Source: Gemmatimonadota bacterium (GTDB lineage: Bacteria; Gemmatimonadota; Gemmatimonadetes; Gemmatimonadales; GWC2-71-9). Taken from it: a stretch of DNA of 20,431 nt. The stretch covers positions 1 through 20,431 of the forward strand of contig JAGGAG010000024.1 in NCBI GenBank assembly GCA_017889745.1. Reading direction: 5' to 3'. How positions within the stretch are numbered: position 1 is the stretch's first letter; every line of letters starts with the position of its first letter. The notes below the pieces were generated by a model, which had not been told where the DNA came from, did not search any database, and saw only the letters and a program-made list of their open reading frames with translations. Shown here piece after piece: positions 1-7,601 of the stretch. The translations under genes and the position numbers were made by a program.

Positions 1-860
1 CCGGGGCCGAGCGCCCCGATCGCCGCGATGGCCGCCTGCTGCGCCGGCGTCGGCCGCTCCGGCGGCGGCGTGCCCCCGACGCCGGCGAAGGGATCGCGAA
101 TGCGCTCTGCCTCGCCGATGCTTGCCAGTCCGCGGTCCACGAGGCCGCGAATGACGGCATCGGAAACGCCCTCGCGCTCCCGCAGTTCGCGGACGGCGGC
201 CACGCCACCCTGGGTCTCGAGCAGTTCCAGCAGCTGGCGCTGCTTCGGGCTCCGGCGAAAGAGGGCGTCACGCTCCAGGAGGCCCGGCACGCGCTCGGCG
301 AGGACGAGCATCCGCTCACTCACGCGCTTCACGCCCGTGTCCGGTGGCACGATCTCCAGGTCGATGGCCCCGCGTTCCACCAGCCGCCACACCGTCTCCC
401 ACACGCTTCGCCCCAGTGCCCGCGACGCGGCCGACACGGTGCCACCGCCCAGGCGTGGCGCCAGCCAGTGCGCCAGTTCTGCCGCGACCGGCCCCTCCGC
501 CAGCGCGGCATCCAGCAGCCGCATGATGACCTTGGACTCGCCCCACATGGCCGCCGGCAGTGCGGCGCGCAGCGCGAGGCCAAGCGGCGCGCCGTAGTAG
601 CCCGCAACCCACCTGGCGGTCGCGAGCAATGGCGCGGTCAGCAGCGGTTCCCGGTCGGGCACGGCGAGCAGGTCGAGGGCGCGCACCGGCGGCGGATCGG
701 CTTCGATGCCCACGACCACGCCAATCAGCTCCCGGCCCCGCACCGGAACTACGGCGCGCATACCAGGCATCACCGAGCCGCGAAGCGGCTCGGGGATGTG
801 GTAGAGGTATCCGTTGTGAAGCGGGAGGGGGAGCGCGACGCGGGCGTACGCGTCACTCAT
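1..860 (-). CDS. priA: Primosomal protein N' (PriA helicase), N-terminal part; 3' end outside window
   Basis: PriA is the 3'-to-5' DNA helicase that reloads the replisome at stalled forks. The reading frame starts at the ATG at 860-858 and runs off the window edge, giving about 286 residues. Residues 6-105 match the PriA 3'-DNA-binding domain: a VALPLPL strand, an HIPEPL segment, PGMRAVVPVRGR (about 32-43), GVVVG, and a WVAGYYGAPLG block near 84-94 followed by ALPAAMWGE. A winged-helix-like stretch follows (about 200-260). The frame ends at PTPAQQAAI, which corresponds to the start of the helicase ATPase region in this family. The start codon overlaps the stop of the upstream epimerase gene as ATGA, so translation is probably coupled. 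Walker motifs and the zinc-binding cysteines would lie outside the window and cannot be checked. The identification rests on the N-terminal domain pattern, which is distinctive. Confidence 0.9.
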   Translation of the reverse strand, partial: MSDAYARVALPLPLHNGYLYHIPEPLRGSVMPGMRAVVPVRGRELIGVVVGIEADPPPVRALDLLAVPDREPLLTAPLLATARWVAGYYGAPLGLALRAALPAAMWGESKVIMRLLDAALAEGPVAAELAHWLAPRLGGGTVSAASRALGRSVWETVWRLVERGAIDLEIVPPDTGVKRVSERMLVLAERVPGLLERDALFRRSPKQRQLLELLETQGGVAAVRELREREGVSDAVIRGLVDRGLASIGEAERIRDPFAGVGGTPPPERPTPAQQAAIAAIGALGP

Positions 861-1882
861 CGCCGCGTGACGCCGAGCCCCGGACCAGTGGGAAGCGTGA
901 GCTGGCCGCCGTCGATGCTGGCACCCTTGAAGGGATCGTTGGACAGGAGCGCCGCGCCGTCGAGGTCCACGATGTCTACCAGGGGCGCCAGGTGCGCGGC
1001 GGCCGTGATGGCGATCGAGCTCTCGATCATGCAGCCGAGCATGACCTGCAGGTGATGGGTGCGGGCCACGGCCACCATCCGGATGGCCTCCCGGAGGCTG
1101 CCGCACTTGGCGAGCTTGATGTTGATGCCATCCGCCTTGCCCACGAGCGCCGGGATGTCCGCGGCGGTCTTGCAGCTCTCGTCGGCGATGATCGGGATGT
1201 TGCTGCGCTGTCGCACGACGGCGAAGCCATCGAGGTCGGTGGGGGCCACCGGCTGCTCCAGCACGGTGACACCGAACTCCTCCAGCACCGGGAGCATGCG
1301 GATGGCCTGGCGCGCGGTCCAGGCGCAGTTGGCGTCCACGCGGATCTCGCGGTCGGTGACCGCGCGGAGCGCACGAAGGATCTCCACGTCGCGGTCGGTG
1401 CCGAGCTTGACCTTGAGAATGGGATACGCGGCCGCTTCCCGCACCTTGGCCTGCATCTTCTCGTTGGTGTCGATGCCGATCGTGAAGGTGGACTGCGGCG
1501 CGCGCGCGGCGTCGAGCCCCCAGAGGCGATGGAGCGGCACGCCGGCCCGCTGCGCCGCGAGGTCGTGCAGCGCCGTGGAGAGGGCCACCCGCGCCGCCGG
1601 ATTGCCCCGCAGCGCCAGCTCCCAGGAGCGCTCGCCCTCCTCCAGGTCGAACGCGTCCTTCGGCATGTGCGCGGCGTAGATGTTGAGCGCCGCCAGGACC
1701 GTTTCGGCCGTCTCGCCATAGAACTTGGTTGCCGCTGCCTCGCCCCATCCCTCGCGGCCATCGGCATCGGTGAGGCGCACCCAGACGGTGCGGTACTCGC
1801 TCTGCCCGCCACGCGCGATGATGAAGGGGTGACGGGTGCGGAGTTCGAGAACCTCGGCGCTCAGGCGGAGCGATGCGCTCAC
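857..1882 (-). CDS. Dipeptide epimerase (L-Ala-D/L-Glu epimerase-like, enolase superfamily)
   Basis: A 341-residue enolase-superfamily protein of the muconate-lactonizing/dipeptide epimerase subgroup. The visible catalytic set is complete: the KVK motif (K157, K159), metal ligands D183 (VDAN), E209 (LEQP) and D234 (ADES), the second-face lysine K256 in NIKLAKCG, and a DLDG segment at 306-309 that is typical of Ala-Glu epimerases. Such enzymes invert the alpha-carbon of the second residue in dipeptides, often during recycling of murein peptides. Exact substrate cannot be read from sequence. The start is a GTG preceded by GAGG at a 7-nt spacing. It sits 32 nt downstream of the HDAC-family gene, and its stop overlaps the priA start by 4 nt. 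I see no murein-peptide transporter or peptidase next to it. Confidence 0.92.
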   Translation of the reverse strand: MSASLRLSAEVLELRTRHPFIIARGGQSEYRTVWVRLTDADGREGWGEAAATKFYGETAETVLAALNIYAAHMPKDAFDLEEGERSWELALRGNPAARVALSTALHDLAAQRAGVPLHRLWGLDAARAPQSTFTIGIDTNEKMQAKVREAAAYPILKVKLGTDRDVEILRALRAVTDREIRVDANCAWTARQAIRMLPVLEEFGVTVLEQPVAPTDLDGFAVVRQRSNIPIIADESCKTAADIPALVGKADGINIKLAKCGSLREAIRMVAVARTHHLQVMLGCMIESSIAITAAAHLAPLVDIVDLDGAALLSNDPFKGASIDGGQLTLPTGPGLGVTRR

Positions 1883-1914
1883 GGGCGTGCCTCGGAACGG
1901 AGTGGGGTCGGAAC

Positions 1915-2811
1915 TCAGCCCAGGGCGCGGCAGTGCGCCGCGACACCCTCGGCGAGACGGGCGGGAATATAGCCACCCTCCATCAGCCCGACGATCGGCT
2001 GGTCGCGCAGTGACTCACGCAGCCGGCGGGTGAGCTCGGCATAGTGCTCCGGTTCGAGCGTGAAGCCGCCGAGGGGGTCGCCCAGCATGGCGTCGAAGCC
2101 GGCCGACACGAAGATGATGTCGGGCGTCCAGCCTCGCGTGGCGGTGTCGATCGCATCCCACAGGTCCTCGACGTACCAGTCCGGTGGGCGACCGGCCCCA
2201 CGCGGCACGTTGAAGATGTTGCCGACGCCGCGTTCCGACGCGAGTCCGGTGCCCGGATACCATGGGTGCTGGTGCAGCGACACGAACCGGATGCGCGGGT
2301 CGGCCTCGACCAGTGCCTGCGTGCCGTTGCCGTGGTGAACATCCCAGTCCACGATGAGCACGCGCGCCCGGCGGGCGGCGAGCGCGGCGTACGCGGCCAC
2401 CACGACATTGTTGACCAGGCAGAAGCCCATCGCCGTATCGCGCAGCGCGTGATGTCCCGGCGGGCGCACCGCGGCGAAGGCATGTCCGCCGGCTGCGAGC
2501 GCCAGGTCCGTGGCAGCCAGCACCGCCCCGGCGGCACCGAGCGCCGCAGCCCAGCTCTCGGCGCTGAGCGTCGTGTCACCGGTCAGCGCACCGCCGCCGG
2601 CGAGGCTGAACGCCTTGACCGAATCGAGGTACGCCTGGGGATGCACGCGGAGGATCGGCTCGAGCGTCGCGGGCGCCGCGTCGCGCACATCGAAGGCAGA
2701 ATCGCGCCGGAACCGGGCCAGTACGGCCGACAGCCGAGCCGGCGCCTCGGGGTGGTCCGGTCCCGGGTCGTGGGACAGGCATGCGGGATGGGTGAAGACG
2801 GGGAGGGCCAC
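1915..2811 (-). CDS. Histone-deacetylase-family (AcuC/AphA/HDAC) zinc deacylase
   Basis: A 298-residue arginase-fold deacetylase that covers the family's whole catalytic domain. Signature elements appear in order: HPEAPARL near 20-27, RPPGHHA (116-122, with the tandem histidines H120/H121), GFCLVNN (129-135), DWDVHHGNGT (155-164), SLHQHPWYPGTG (179-190), SAGFDAMLGDPLGG (236-249) and EGGY (278-281). Predicted zinc ligands are D157, H159 and D240, and Y281 is the transition-state tyrosine. Bacterial members deacetylate acetyl-lysine on proteins, polyamines or small amides; the substrate here is unknown. The start is a GTG only 3 nt after the stop of the upstream small membrane-protein gene, with no strong ribosome binding site, so translation is probably coupled. 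No acetyltransferase partner is visible in the window. Confidence 0.94.
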   Translation of the reverse strand: MALPVFTHPACLSHDPGPDHPEAPARLSAVLARFRRDSAFDVRDAAPATLEPILRVHPQAYLDSVKAFSLAGGGALTGDTTLSAESWAAALGAAGAVLAATDLALAAGGHAFAAVRPPGHHALRDTAMGFCLVNNVVVAAYAALAARRARVLIVDWDVHHGNGTQALVEADPRIRFVSLHQHPWYPGTGLASERGVGNIFNVPRGAGRPPDWYVEDLWDAIDTATRGWTPDIIFVSAGFDAMLGDPLGGFTLEPEHYAELTRRLRESLRDQPIVGLMEGGYIPARLAEGVAAHCRALG

Positions 2812-2814
2812 GAC

Positions 2815-3060
2815 TCAGCGGCGCTGGATGAAGGTGTCCAGGGCGTGGAGTTCGTCCTTCAGGTCGGCGTGCTCCCGCCGGATCTGTTCCAGCCGGGCCT
2901 GATGGCGGCTCCAGGACACCAGGGTGACGACCGCCGCGGCGGAAACGACGATGCCCATGACGACGAACAGCGGGCGGTGCGCCAGGACACCCAGGACGAT
3001 CACGGCGACCCCGTCGAACGCAAGGATCGCGGACGCGAACAGCACCAACGCCCGCGTCAT
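2815..3060 (-). CDS. Small two-helix membrane protein with charged C-terminal helix, unknown function
   Basis: An 81-residue protein I do not recognise. Residues about 4-26 and 30-50 are strongly hydrophobic and look like two transmembrane helices separated by a short HRP turn. Residues 52-81 (SRHQARLEQIRREHADLKDEL...) are highly charged with a heptad-like pattern, so a cytoplasmic coiled coil is likely. The ATG at 3060-3058 is preceded almost immediately by AGG, too close for a standard ribosome binding site. No upstream in-frame start exists before the preceding gene's stop, 32 nt away. It lies between a ubiquitin-like gene and an HDAC-family gene in the same transcription unit. Base composition and position support it being real; function is not inferable. 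Confidence 0.75.
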   Translation of the reverse strand: MTRALVLFASAILAFDGVAVIVLGVLAHRPLFVVMGIVVSAAAVVTLVSWSRHQARLEQIRREHADLKDELHALDTFIQRR

Positions 3061-3092
3061 CCTGGCCCGGCGCGCGCCCGCACGGCGGCCGG

Positions 3093-3359
3093 TCAGCGGA
3101 GTGGGCGTCTCCGGCGCGGGAGCACGACGAGCGCGGCATTCGGCACGACGCCGGCGTCGGCCAGGCTGCGGTCCTCATCCTGCAACTCCGCGCCAAGGTA
3201 CTTCATGTGGTAGTCGGCGGCATCGCCCGGCACGCCGGCCTGCCGGAGCGCGATGGCCTTGAGGTCGCCCAGTGGCGTGGACGACGGCAGCTCGATCCTG
3301 ACTTCACTCCACACGTCTTCCACCATGACGCGCACGGGGAGCACCGATGGCGCAGTCAT
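3093..3359 (-). CDS. Ubiquitin-like beta-grasp protein (YukD/EsaB-like)
   Basis: An 88-residue protein with a ubiquitin-superfamily pattern. It has an N-terminal beta hairpin (VRVMVEDVWSEVRIELP, about 9-25), a helix after the TPLGDLKAIALRQAG segment (28-42), a YHMKYLGAEL strand (50-59), DEDRSLADAGV (61-71) and a final strand NAALVVLP (74-81). The last part mirrors the ubiquitin-fold sequence 'L.d..tL.d.gv..g..l.l'. It ends in PRRRRPLR, so there is no C-terminal diglycine for conjugation. In Firmicutes, related folds (YukD/EsaB) accompany type VII secretion, but no such genes are visible here. The ATG overlaps the stop of the upstream 88-aa gene as ATGA. The fold call is inferred from pattern and is fairly confident; the role is unknown. 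Confidence 0.75.
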   Translation of the reverse strand: MTAPSVLPVRVMVEDVWSEVRIELPSSTPLGDLKAIALRQAGVPGDAADYHMKYLGAELQDEDRSLADAGVVPNAALVVLPRRRRPLR

Positions 3360-3622
3360 GCCCCGGCCACGGGCGGCAGGGTGGACAGGAAGCGGTCCAG
3401 CGCCTGGTCGAAGAAGAGCGTCGAGCCCCGGACGCGCACGCCCCCGTCGGCGGGAGTCACCGCGATCGCCACTTCCTCCCCGCCCTGCCCGCGGAGCACC
3501 AGCCAGCCCGTGCCTTCGCGCTCGGGAAACGCCGCGTTGAGCGGCACGCGCTGGGCGAAGAACTCCTTGGCACGCGCCAGCACCGCGGGCCCGTCGAGCG
3601 TGGTCAGCGTCTCGAATGTCAT
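3356..3622 (-). CDS. Conserved-looking 88-residue protein, unknown function
   Basis: An 88-residue soluble protein that I cannot assign to a named family. It begins with an amphipathic helix (GPAVLARAKEFFAQRVP, about 11-27). Alternating strands follow (TGWLVLRGQGGEEVAIAV, about 38-55, and GVRVRGSTLFF, 61-71), and it closes with a helix (DQALDRFLSTLPP), giving a compact alpha/beta layout. The same frame is open far upstream, but that stretch is antisense-like, Arg-rich and lies over the beta-propeller gene. The ATG at 3622-3620 overlaps the propeller stop as ATGA and is the sensible start. Its own stop likewise overlaps the start of the ubiquitin-like gene. This double coupling suggests co-production with the ubiquitin-like protein. 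No catalytic motif, cysteine pair or signal peptide is seen. Confidence 0.8.
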   Translation of the reverse strand: MTFETLTTLDGPAVLARAKEFFAQRVPLNAAFPEREGTGWLVLRGQGGEEVAIAVTPADGGVRVRGSTLFFDQALDRFLSTLPPVAGA

Positions 3623-4818
3623 GGCTTCCGCCAGGTCGAGATGCCCGTGGGCTGGGCCGGCACGGCCAGCGTCGCGACGTTCTTGAGGGTCGTGAGGTCG
3701 ATCATGTCGACGGCCCCCGGATCCGCCCCGATCGACTCCTGGGTGATGAACGCCAGCCTGCTGTCGGGCGAGTACGCGATGCCGTGCACGATCTTCTTCG
3801 TGGTCGGAATGCGCGCCACCTCCGCCAGCGTCCGGGCATCGAACACGCTGATGCTCTGGTCCTTCTTGTTGGTGACGATGACGAACTTCCCATCGGGTGA
3901 CGCCTCGACGTTGTAGGCGCCCTTGCCGGTGGGGAGCTCCTTGATGAACGTCATCGTGGCAGCGTCCCACACCTGCATGGTGTAGCCGACGTTGCAGGCG
4001 GCATACAGCGTCCTGTCGTCGGGCGATACCGACACGTAGGTGGGCGCGCACTCCTTGCCGGGATCCGGTCCGCCCTTCGGGCCGGTCGTGTTCATGGAAC
4101 TCATGTCGTGCCCGGCATGCTCCGACGCCCCCGCCGGGGCCGGCGTCGGCGCGGACGCCGGCGCCGCCGCCGCCTTGTGGGCGTCGAGGTCGTGCCCGCC
4201 ACCCGTCATGGCGTGCCCCGAGCCGGTCTTCACCCGCCGCACGACGCTCAACGTGGAGATGTCGAGTTCGAGCAGTTCGTCGGAGTGCATGCAGGACACG
4301 TACACGCGGCTGCCGGCGTGGTTCACCTTCACTCCGTGCGGCATGTCGCACACGGGGAGGTTGGTGATCGTGGTCATCTCCGGGGTGTGCACGATCGACA
4401 GAGGGTTGATGCGGGGGCGGTCGCCGTAGAAGTCGCTGTTGGCGACGAAGGCCAGGTCGCCATCGGGCGTCACCGAAATGGTGGTCGGGAACAGCTCGAC
4501 CGGGGCCCGCCCGATCAGCGTGTCGTTGAACGCATCGAGGCGCCAGAGCGAGCCGTAGGGCGTGCCGTGCGCCACCGATACGTAGTAGCTCCGGTTGTCC
4601 GGTGCGACGGTGACGTTGTGCGGGCCATCGATGTCGGCGGGCATGATCCCGATGGGCACGACCCGCTCGGTCTCGAGCCGGCCGTCCTTCACCCTGATCC
4701 AGGTGATGATGTCGCCCGACTCGCTGACCACGACGAGCCGGTATTCCGGGTCCACCGGAGCGGGGGGCACCACCGTGCCCAGGCCAAGGAGGGCGGAAAG
4801 GAACAGGAGCCTCGACAT
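3619..4818 (-). CDS. Secreted YVTN-type beta-propeller protein with His/Met-rich insert
   Basis: A 399-residue exported protein. The N-terminus (MSRLLFLSALLGLGTVVPPAPV) looks like a signal peptide. Propeller-blade signatures recur: TVAPDNRSYYVSVA (70-83), SVTPDGDLAFVANS (115-128), KVNHAGSRVYVSCMHSDELLELD (164-186), SVSPDDRTLYAACN (263-276), ASPDGKFVIVTNKKDQSISVFD (306-327) and AYSPDSRLAFITQ (348-360). Residues about 200-258 interrupt the propeller with an Ala/Pro linker containing GHAMTGGGHDLDAH and HAGHDMSSM. These His/Met clusters resemble copper- or other metal-binding linkers. The ATG at 4818-4816 is preceded by AAGGAAG at a good spacing, which argues against longer N-terminal alternatives. 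It starts the chain of coupled genes running down to priA. Function is unknown; a periplasmic scaffold or metal-responsive binding protein is possible. Confidence 0.88.
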   Translation of the reverse strand: MSRLLFLSALLGLGTVVPPAPVDPEYRLVVVSESGDIITWIRVKDGRLETERVVPIGIMPADIDGPHNVTVAPDNRSYYVSVAHGTPYGSLWRLDAFNDTLIGRAPVELFPTTISVTPDGDLAFVANSDFYGDRPRINPLSIVHTPEMTTITNLPVCDMPHGVKVNHAGSRVYVSCMHSDELLELDISTLSVVRRVKTGSGHAMTGGGHDLDAHKAAAAPASAPTPAPAGASEHAGHDMSSMNTTGPKGGPDPGKECAPTYVSVSPDDRTLYAACNVGYTMQVWDAATMTFIKELPTGKGAYNVEASPDGKFVIVTNKKDQSISVFDARTLAEVARIPTTKKIVHGIAYSPDSRLAFITQESIGADPGAVDMIDLTTLKNVATLAVPAQPTGISTWRKP

Positions 4819-4881
4819 GCCAGCTTCCTTCTGCACGGGGAATGGCGCTGCGGGTACCCTTGAATCTAGCTCCCACGCCCG

Positions 4882-4903
4882 CCGGGAGCGCGACGCCTCC
4901 CGG
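4882..4903 (-). terminator. Hairpin after the PLP-enzyme gene, possible terminator without U-tract
   Basis: A perfect 7-bp inverted repeat (CCGGGAG and CTCCCGG) with an 8-nt loop lies 12 nt beyond the stop of the PLP-enzyme gene, inside the 97-nt gap before the propeller gene. No T-run follows on the transcribed strand, so it is either a factor-assisted terminator or simply GC-rich structure. A TAGATT at 4868-4863 could be a -10 element for the propeller gene, but no matching -35 is present at the usual spacing. Confidence 0.35.
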
Positions 4904-4915
4904 GACGCGGCGCCC

Positions 4916-6196
4916 TCACACCGGCTCGAGCGCCTGGCGAACATCCGCGACGAGGTCCTCGTAGTGCTCCACCCCCACCGACATCCGGATCATGCCGGGG
5001 GTAATGCCCATCCTGGCCTGGGCGTCGGGGGCCACGTCGGCGTGGGTCATGCTCGCCGGATGCTCGGCGAGCGACTCCGTGCCGCCGAGGCTCACGGCGA
5101 GCTTCGCCAGCTTCAGGGCATTGAGGAAGCGAAACGCGCCCGCCTCGCCATGCTCCACCTCGAAGGAGATGAGTGATCCGGGCGACAGGCACTGGCGCCG
5201 GTATACCGGCTGCATGGGGTGGTCCTCAGGCAGCAATCCCAGGTAGTGCACGGTCCTGACCTTGGGGTGCTCCAGCAGGAAGTCCGCGACGTACCGCGCG
5301 TTCTTCATCTGCGCCGTCATCCGCATCTTGAGCGTCTCGAGGCTGCGGAGCAGCAGCCAGCCCGTCCAGGGCGTGGCCATCGTGCCGAGGAACGTACGCA
5401 GGGCCAGGACCGGCGCGAGCGCCTGCGTACTGCCGAGAGCGGCCCCGGCAATGACGTCGCTGTGCCCGCCGATGAACTTCGTGGCGGAGTAGAGCACCAG
5501 GTCCGCCCCGTGCCGCAACGGCTGCTGCCAGAGCGGCCCGAGGAAGGTGTTGTCCACCATGACCACCGGCGACCGGTCGGCGCGCGCATACTCGTGCGTG
5601 AAGGCGGCGACCGCCTCGATGTCCACCAGGCCGTTGGTGGGATTGGCCGGCGTCTCGAGCAGCGCGCAGGCCACCGGCCGGCCGGCGATCTGCCGCTCGA
5701 GGTGGTCCGCGACCATCGCGAACGGGACGCCCGCAGGGAACCCGATGGCTTCCACGCCCATGCGAGGCAGGTAGTAGCGCAGGAAATGGTCGGAGCCGCC
5801 GTAGAGCGGCTCGCTGTGGAGGACCACGTCGCCCGGCCGCACGAAGGCGAGCAGCGCCGTGGTGATGGCCGCCATGCCGCTCGCGAACACGGCGCAGGCC
5901 TCGGCGCCGTCCCACACGGCAAGCCGGTCCTCGAGCACCTCGAGATCCGGGTTGTTGAGCCGGCTGTAGATGAGACCGTACTCCTCGCCGGGCCCGCGCT
6001 CCCGGAGGCCGTAGGCGATCTCGAAGAAGGCCTTGCCGGCCTCCGCCGACTCGAAGACGAACGTAGAGGTCTGGAAGATCGGGCACTTGATCGCCCCCTC
6101 CGACAGCCGCGGATCGTACCCGTGGCTCATCATGAGGCTCTCCGGCCGCAGCCGGTGGCCTTCCAGCTCGAGTTCTGGCTTCCTGATCGGGCTCAT
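4916..6196 (-). CDS. Cys/Met metabolism PLP-dependent enzyme (cystathionine gamma-synthase / methionine gamma-lyase family)
   Basis: A 426-residue fold-type I PLP enzyme. It shows YSRLNNPDLEVLEDRLA (77-93, phosphate-binding Tyr/Arg from the partner subunit), FASGMAAI (104-111), ETPANPTNG (181-189), VDNTF (214-218, Asp contacting the pyridine nitrogen), SATKFIGGHSD (237-247, Schiff-base lysine K240) and SLGGTESLAEHPASMTH (369-385). Family members act on methionine, cystathionine, homocysteine or activated homoserine esters. The position that is Cys in typical methionine gamma-lyases (YGC) is Gly here (LYGGSDHF, 131-138), which slightly disfavours that activity. Further discrimination is not possible by eye. 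An AAGGGGAGG ribosome binding site precedes the ATG. The gene lies 25 nt after glyS, so the two are likely co-transcribed. Confidence 0.88.
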   Translation of the reverse strand: MSPIRKPELELEGHRLRPESLMMSHGYDPRLSEGAIKCPIFQTSTFVFESAEAGKAFFEIAYGLRERGPGEEYGLIYSRLNNPDLEVLEDRLAVWDGAEACAVFASGMAAITTALLAFVRPGDVVLHSEPLYGGSDHFLRYYLPRMGVEAIGFPAGVPFAMVADHLERQIAGRPVACALLETPANPTNGLVDIEAVAAFTHEYARADRSPVVMVDNTFLGPLWQQPLRHGADLVLYSATKFIGGHSDVIAGAALGSTQALAPVLALRTFLGTMATPWTGWLLLRSLETLKMRMTAQMKNARYVADFLLEHPKVRTVHYLGLLPEDHPMQPVYRRQCLSPGSLISFEVEHGEAGAFRFLNALKLAKLAVSLGGTESLAEHPASMTHADVAPDAQARMGITPGMIRMSVGVEHYEDLVADVRQALEPV

Positions 6197-6221
6197 GGGC
6201 CTCCCCTTCCGGGCCGCCGGC

Positions 6222-7559
6222 TCAGCTGCCGCGGATGCGCGACCCGATGTACTCCGCCAGCTGGTCGATGGCCACCCGTTCCTGGGTCATCGTGTCCCGC
6301 GCCCGCACAGTCACCGTCTGACCCGCCTGGGTGTCGCCATCCACCGTGATGCAGAACGGCGTGCCCGCTTCGTCCATCCGGCGATAGCGGCGGCCAATGG
6401 CGCCGCTGTCGTCGTAGAAGACCGGGAAGTGCCTCTTGAGGTCGTGATAGATGCGGTCGGCCAGTTCCGCCATGCCGTCCTTCTTGACCAGCGGGAACAC
6501 ACCCGCCTTGATCGGTGCAATGCCCGGATCGAAGCCGAGCACCACCCGCGTCTCGCCCTCCACGGTCTCCTCGCGGTACGCATCGGCCATCAGCGTCAGC
6601 GTCACGCGATCCGCGCCCGCCGACGTCTCCACGATGTATGGCAGGTAGCGCTCGTTCGCGGCCTGGTCGAAGTACTCGAGCTTCTTGCCGGAATACTCCT
6701 GGTGCCGGCCCAGGTCGAAGTCGGTGCGGTTGTGCACACCCTCGATTTCCTGCCAGCCGAAGGGGAACTCGTATTCGATGTCGTACGCCGCCTTGGCGTA
6801 GTGGGCCAGCTCGCCCGGGCCATGCGCATGCCAGCGCAGCCTTGTCGGCGTGAGGCCGATCGACTTGTGCCACTCCATGCGCCACTCGCGCCACCGCTCG
6901 AACCATTCCATGTCGGTGCCGGGCTTCACGAAGAACTGCATCTCCATCTGCTCGAACTCGCGGGTCCGGAAGATGAAGTTGCCCGGCGTGATCTCGTTCC
7001 GGAACGCCTTGCCGATCTGCGCGATGCCGAACGGCACCCGCTGGCGGGACGAGTTGAGCACGTTCTGGTAGTTGACGTAGATCCCCTGCGCGGTCTCCGG
7101 GCGCAGGTACACCACCGCCGCCTGCTCCTCCACCGGCCCCATGAAGGTCTTGAACATGAGGTTGAAGAGGCGCGGCTCGGTCAGCGTGCCCTTGGAGCCG
7201 CAGACCGGGCATTGCGCGTCGGGCTGCCCCGGCGTGCCCTTGATCCGCTTGTCGTCGGCCCGGAAGCGGTTCTTGCACTGCTTGCAGTCCACCAGCGGGT
7301 CGGTGAAGCCGGCCACGTGGCCCGACGCCTCCCATACCCGCGGGTGCATCAGGATCGCGGCATCCAGCCCCTCGATGTCATCCCGCGCATGTACCATCGC
7401 GCGCCACCAGCGGTCCTTGACGTTCTTCTTGAGCTCGACGCCCAGGGGACCATAGTCCCACACGGAGCCGAGGCCCCCGTAGATCTCGGACGACTGGAAT
7501 ACGAAGCCCCGTCGCTTGGCCAGCGACACGAGCTTTTCCATGAGGGTGTTTTCGGCCAT
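6222..7559 (-). CDS. glyS: Glycyl-tRNA synthetase, dimeric (eukaryote/archaeal-like) type
   Basis: A class II aminoacyl-tRNA synthetase of about 445 residues that charges tRNA-Gly. Numbering from the ATG at 7559, the N-terminal motif FVFQSSEIYGGLGSVWDYGPLG lies at about 19-40. Motif 1 is around WEASGHVAGF (76-85), and a CxxC...CxxC zinc-ribbon-like insert spans about 92-120. RPETAQGIY (153-161) follows. Motif 2 is FRNEITPGNFIFRTREFEQME (186-206) and motif 3 is GAIGRRYRRMDEAGTPF (386-402). The C-terminal anticodon-binding domain follows, with VAIDQLAEYI near the end. This is the single-chain alpha2 type, not the alpha2beta2 GlyQ/GlyS type. A GTG two codons upstream (7565) is an alternative start; neither has a strong ribosome binding site. 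A promoter-like pair lies about 45 nt upstream. Confidence 0.95.
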   Translation of the reverse strand: MAENTLMEKLVSLAKRRGFVFQSSEIYGGLGSVWDYGPLGVELKKNVKDRWWRAMVHARDDIEGLDAAILMHPRVWEASGHVAGFTDPLVDCKQCKNRFRADDKRIKGTPGQPDAQCPVCGSKGTLTEPRLFNLMFKTFMGPVEEQAAVVYLRPETAQGIYVNYQNVLNSSRQRVPFGIAQIGKAFRNEITPGNFIFRTREFEQMEMQFFVKPGTDMEWFERWREWRMEWHKSIGLTPTRLRWHAHGPGELAHYAKAAYDIEYEFPFGWQEIEGVHNRTDFDLGRHQEYSGKKLEYFDQAANERYLPYIVETSAGADRVTLTLMADAYREETVEGETRVVLGFDPGIAPIKAGVFPLVKKDGMAELADRIYHDLKRHFPVFYDDSGAIGRRYRRMDEAGTPFCITVDGDTQAGQTVTVRARDTMTQERVAIDQLAEYIGSRIRGS

Positions 7560-7601
7560 GTTCACGGGCGAAAGAGGAAACGGAAGTCGTTCAGGGGCGT
7601 C

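Noticed and set aside
560..1972. Long open frame on the plus strand over priA, the epimerase and the HDAC-family gene end
   Set aside because: It is antisense to well-supported genes and its translation is Arg/Gly/Ala-rich without motifs, as expected from high GC.
3623..4876. N-terminal extension of the 88-aa unknown protein to 506 residues
   Set aside because: The extra part lies out of frame over the propeller gene, is Arg-rich and non-conserved, and the ATGA start at 3622 explains the gene.
4819..4944. Longer start for the beta-propeller gene
   Set aside because: It would bury the signal peptide and run over a hairpin; the ATG at 4818 has a good ribosome binding site.
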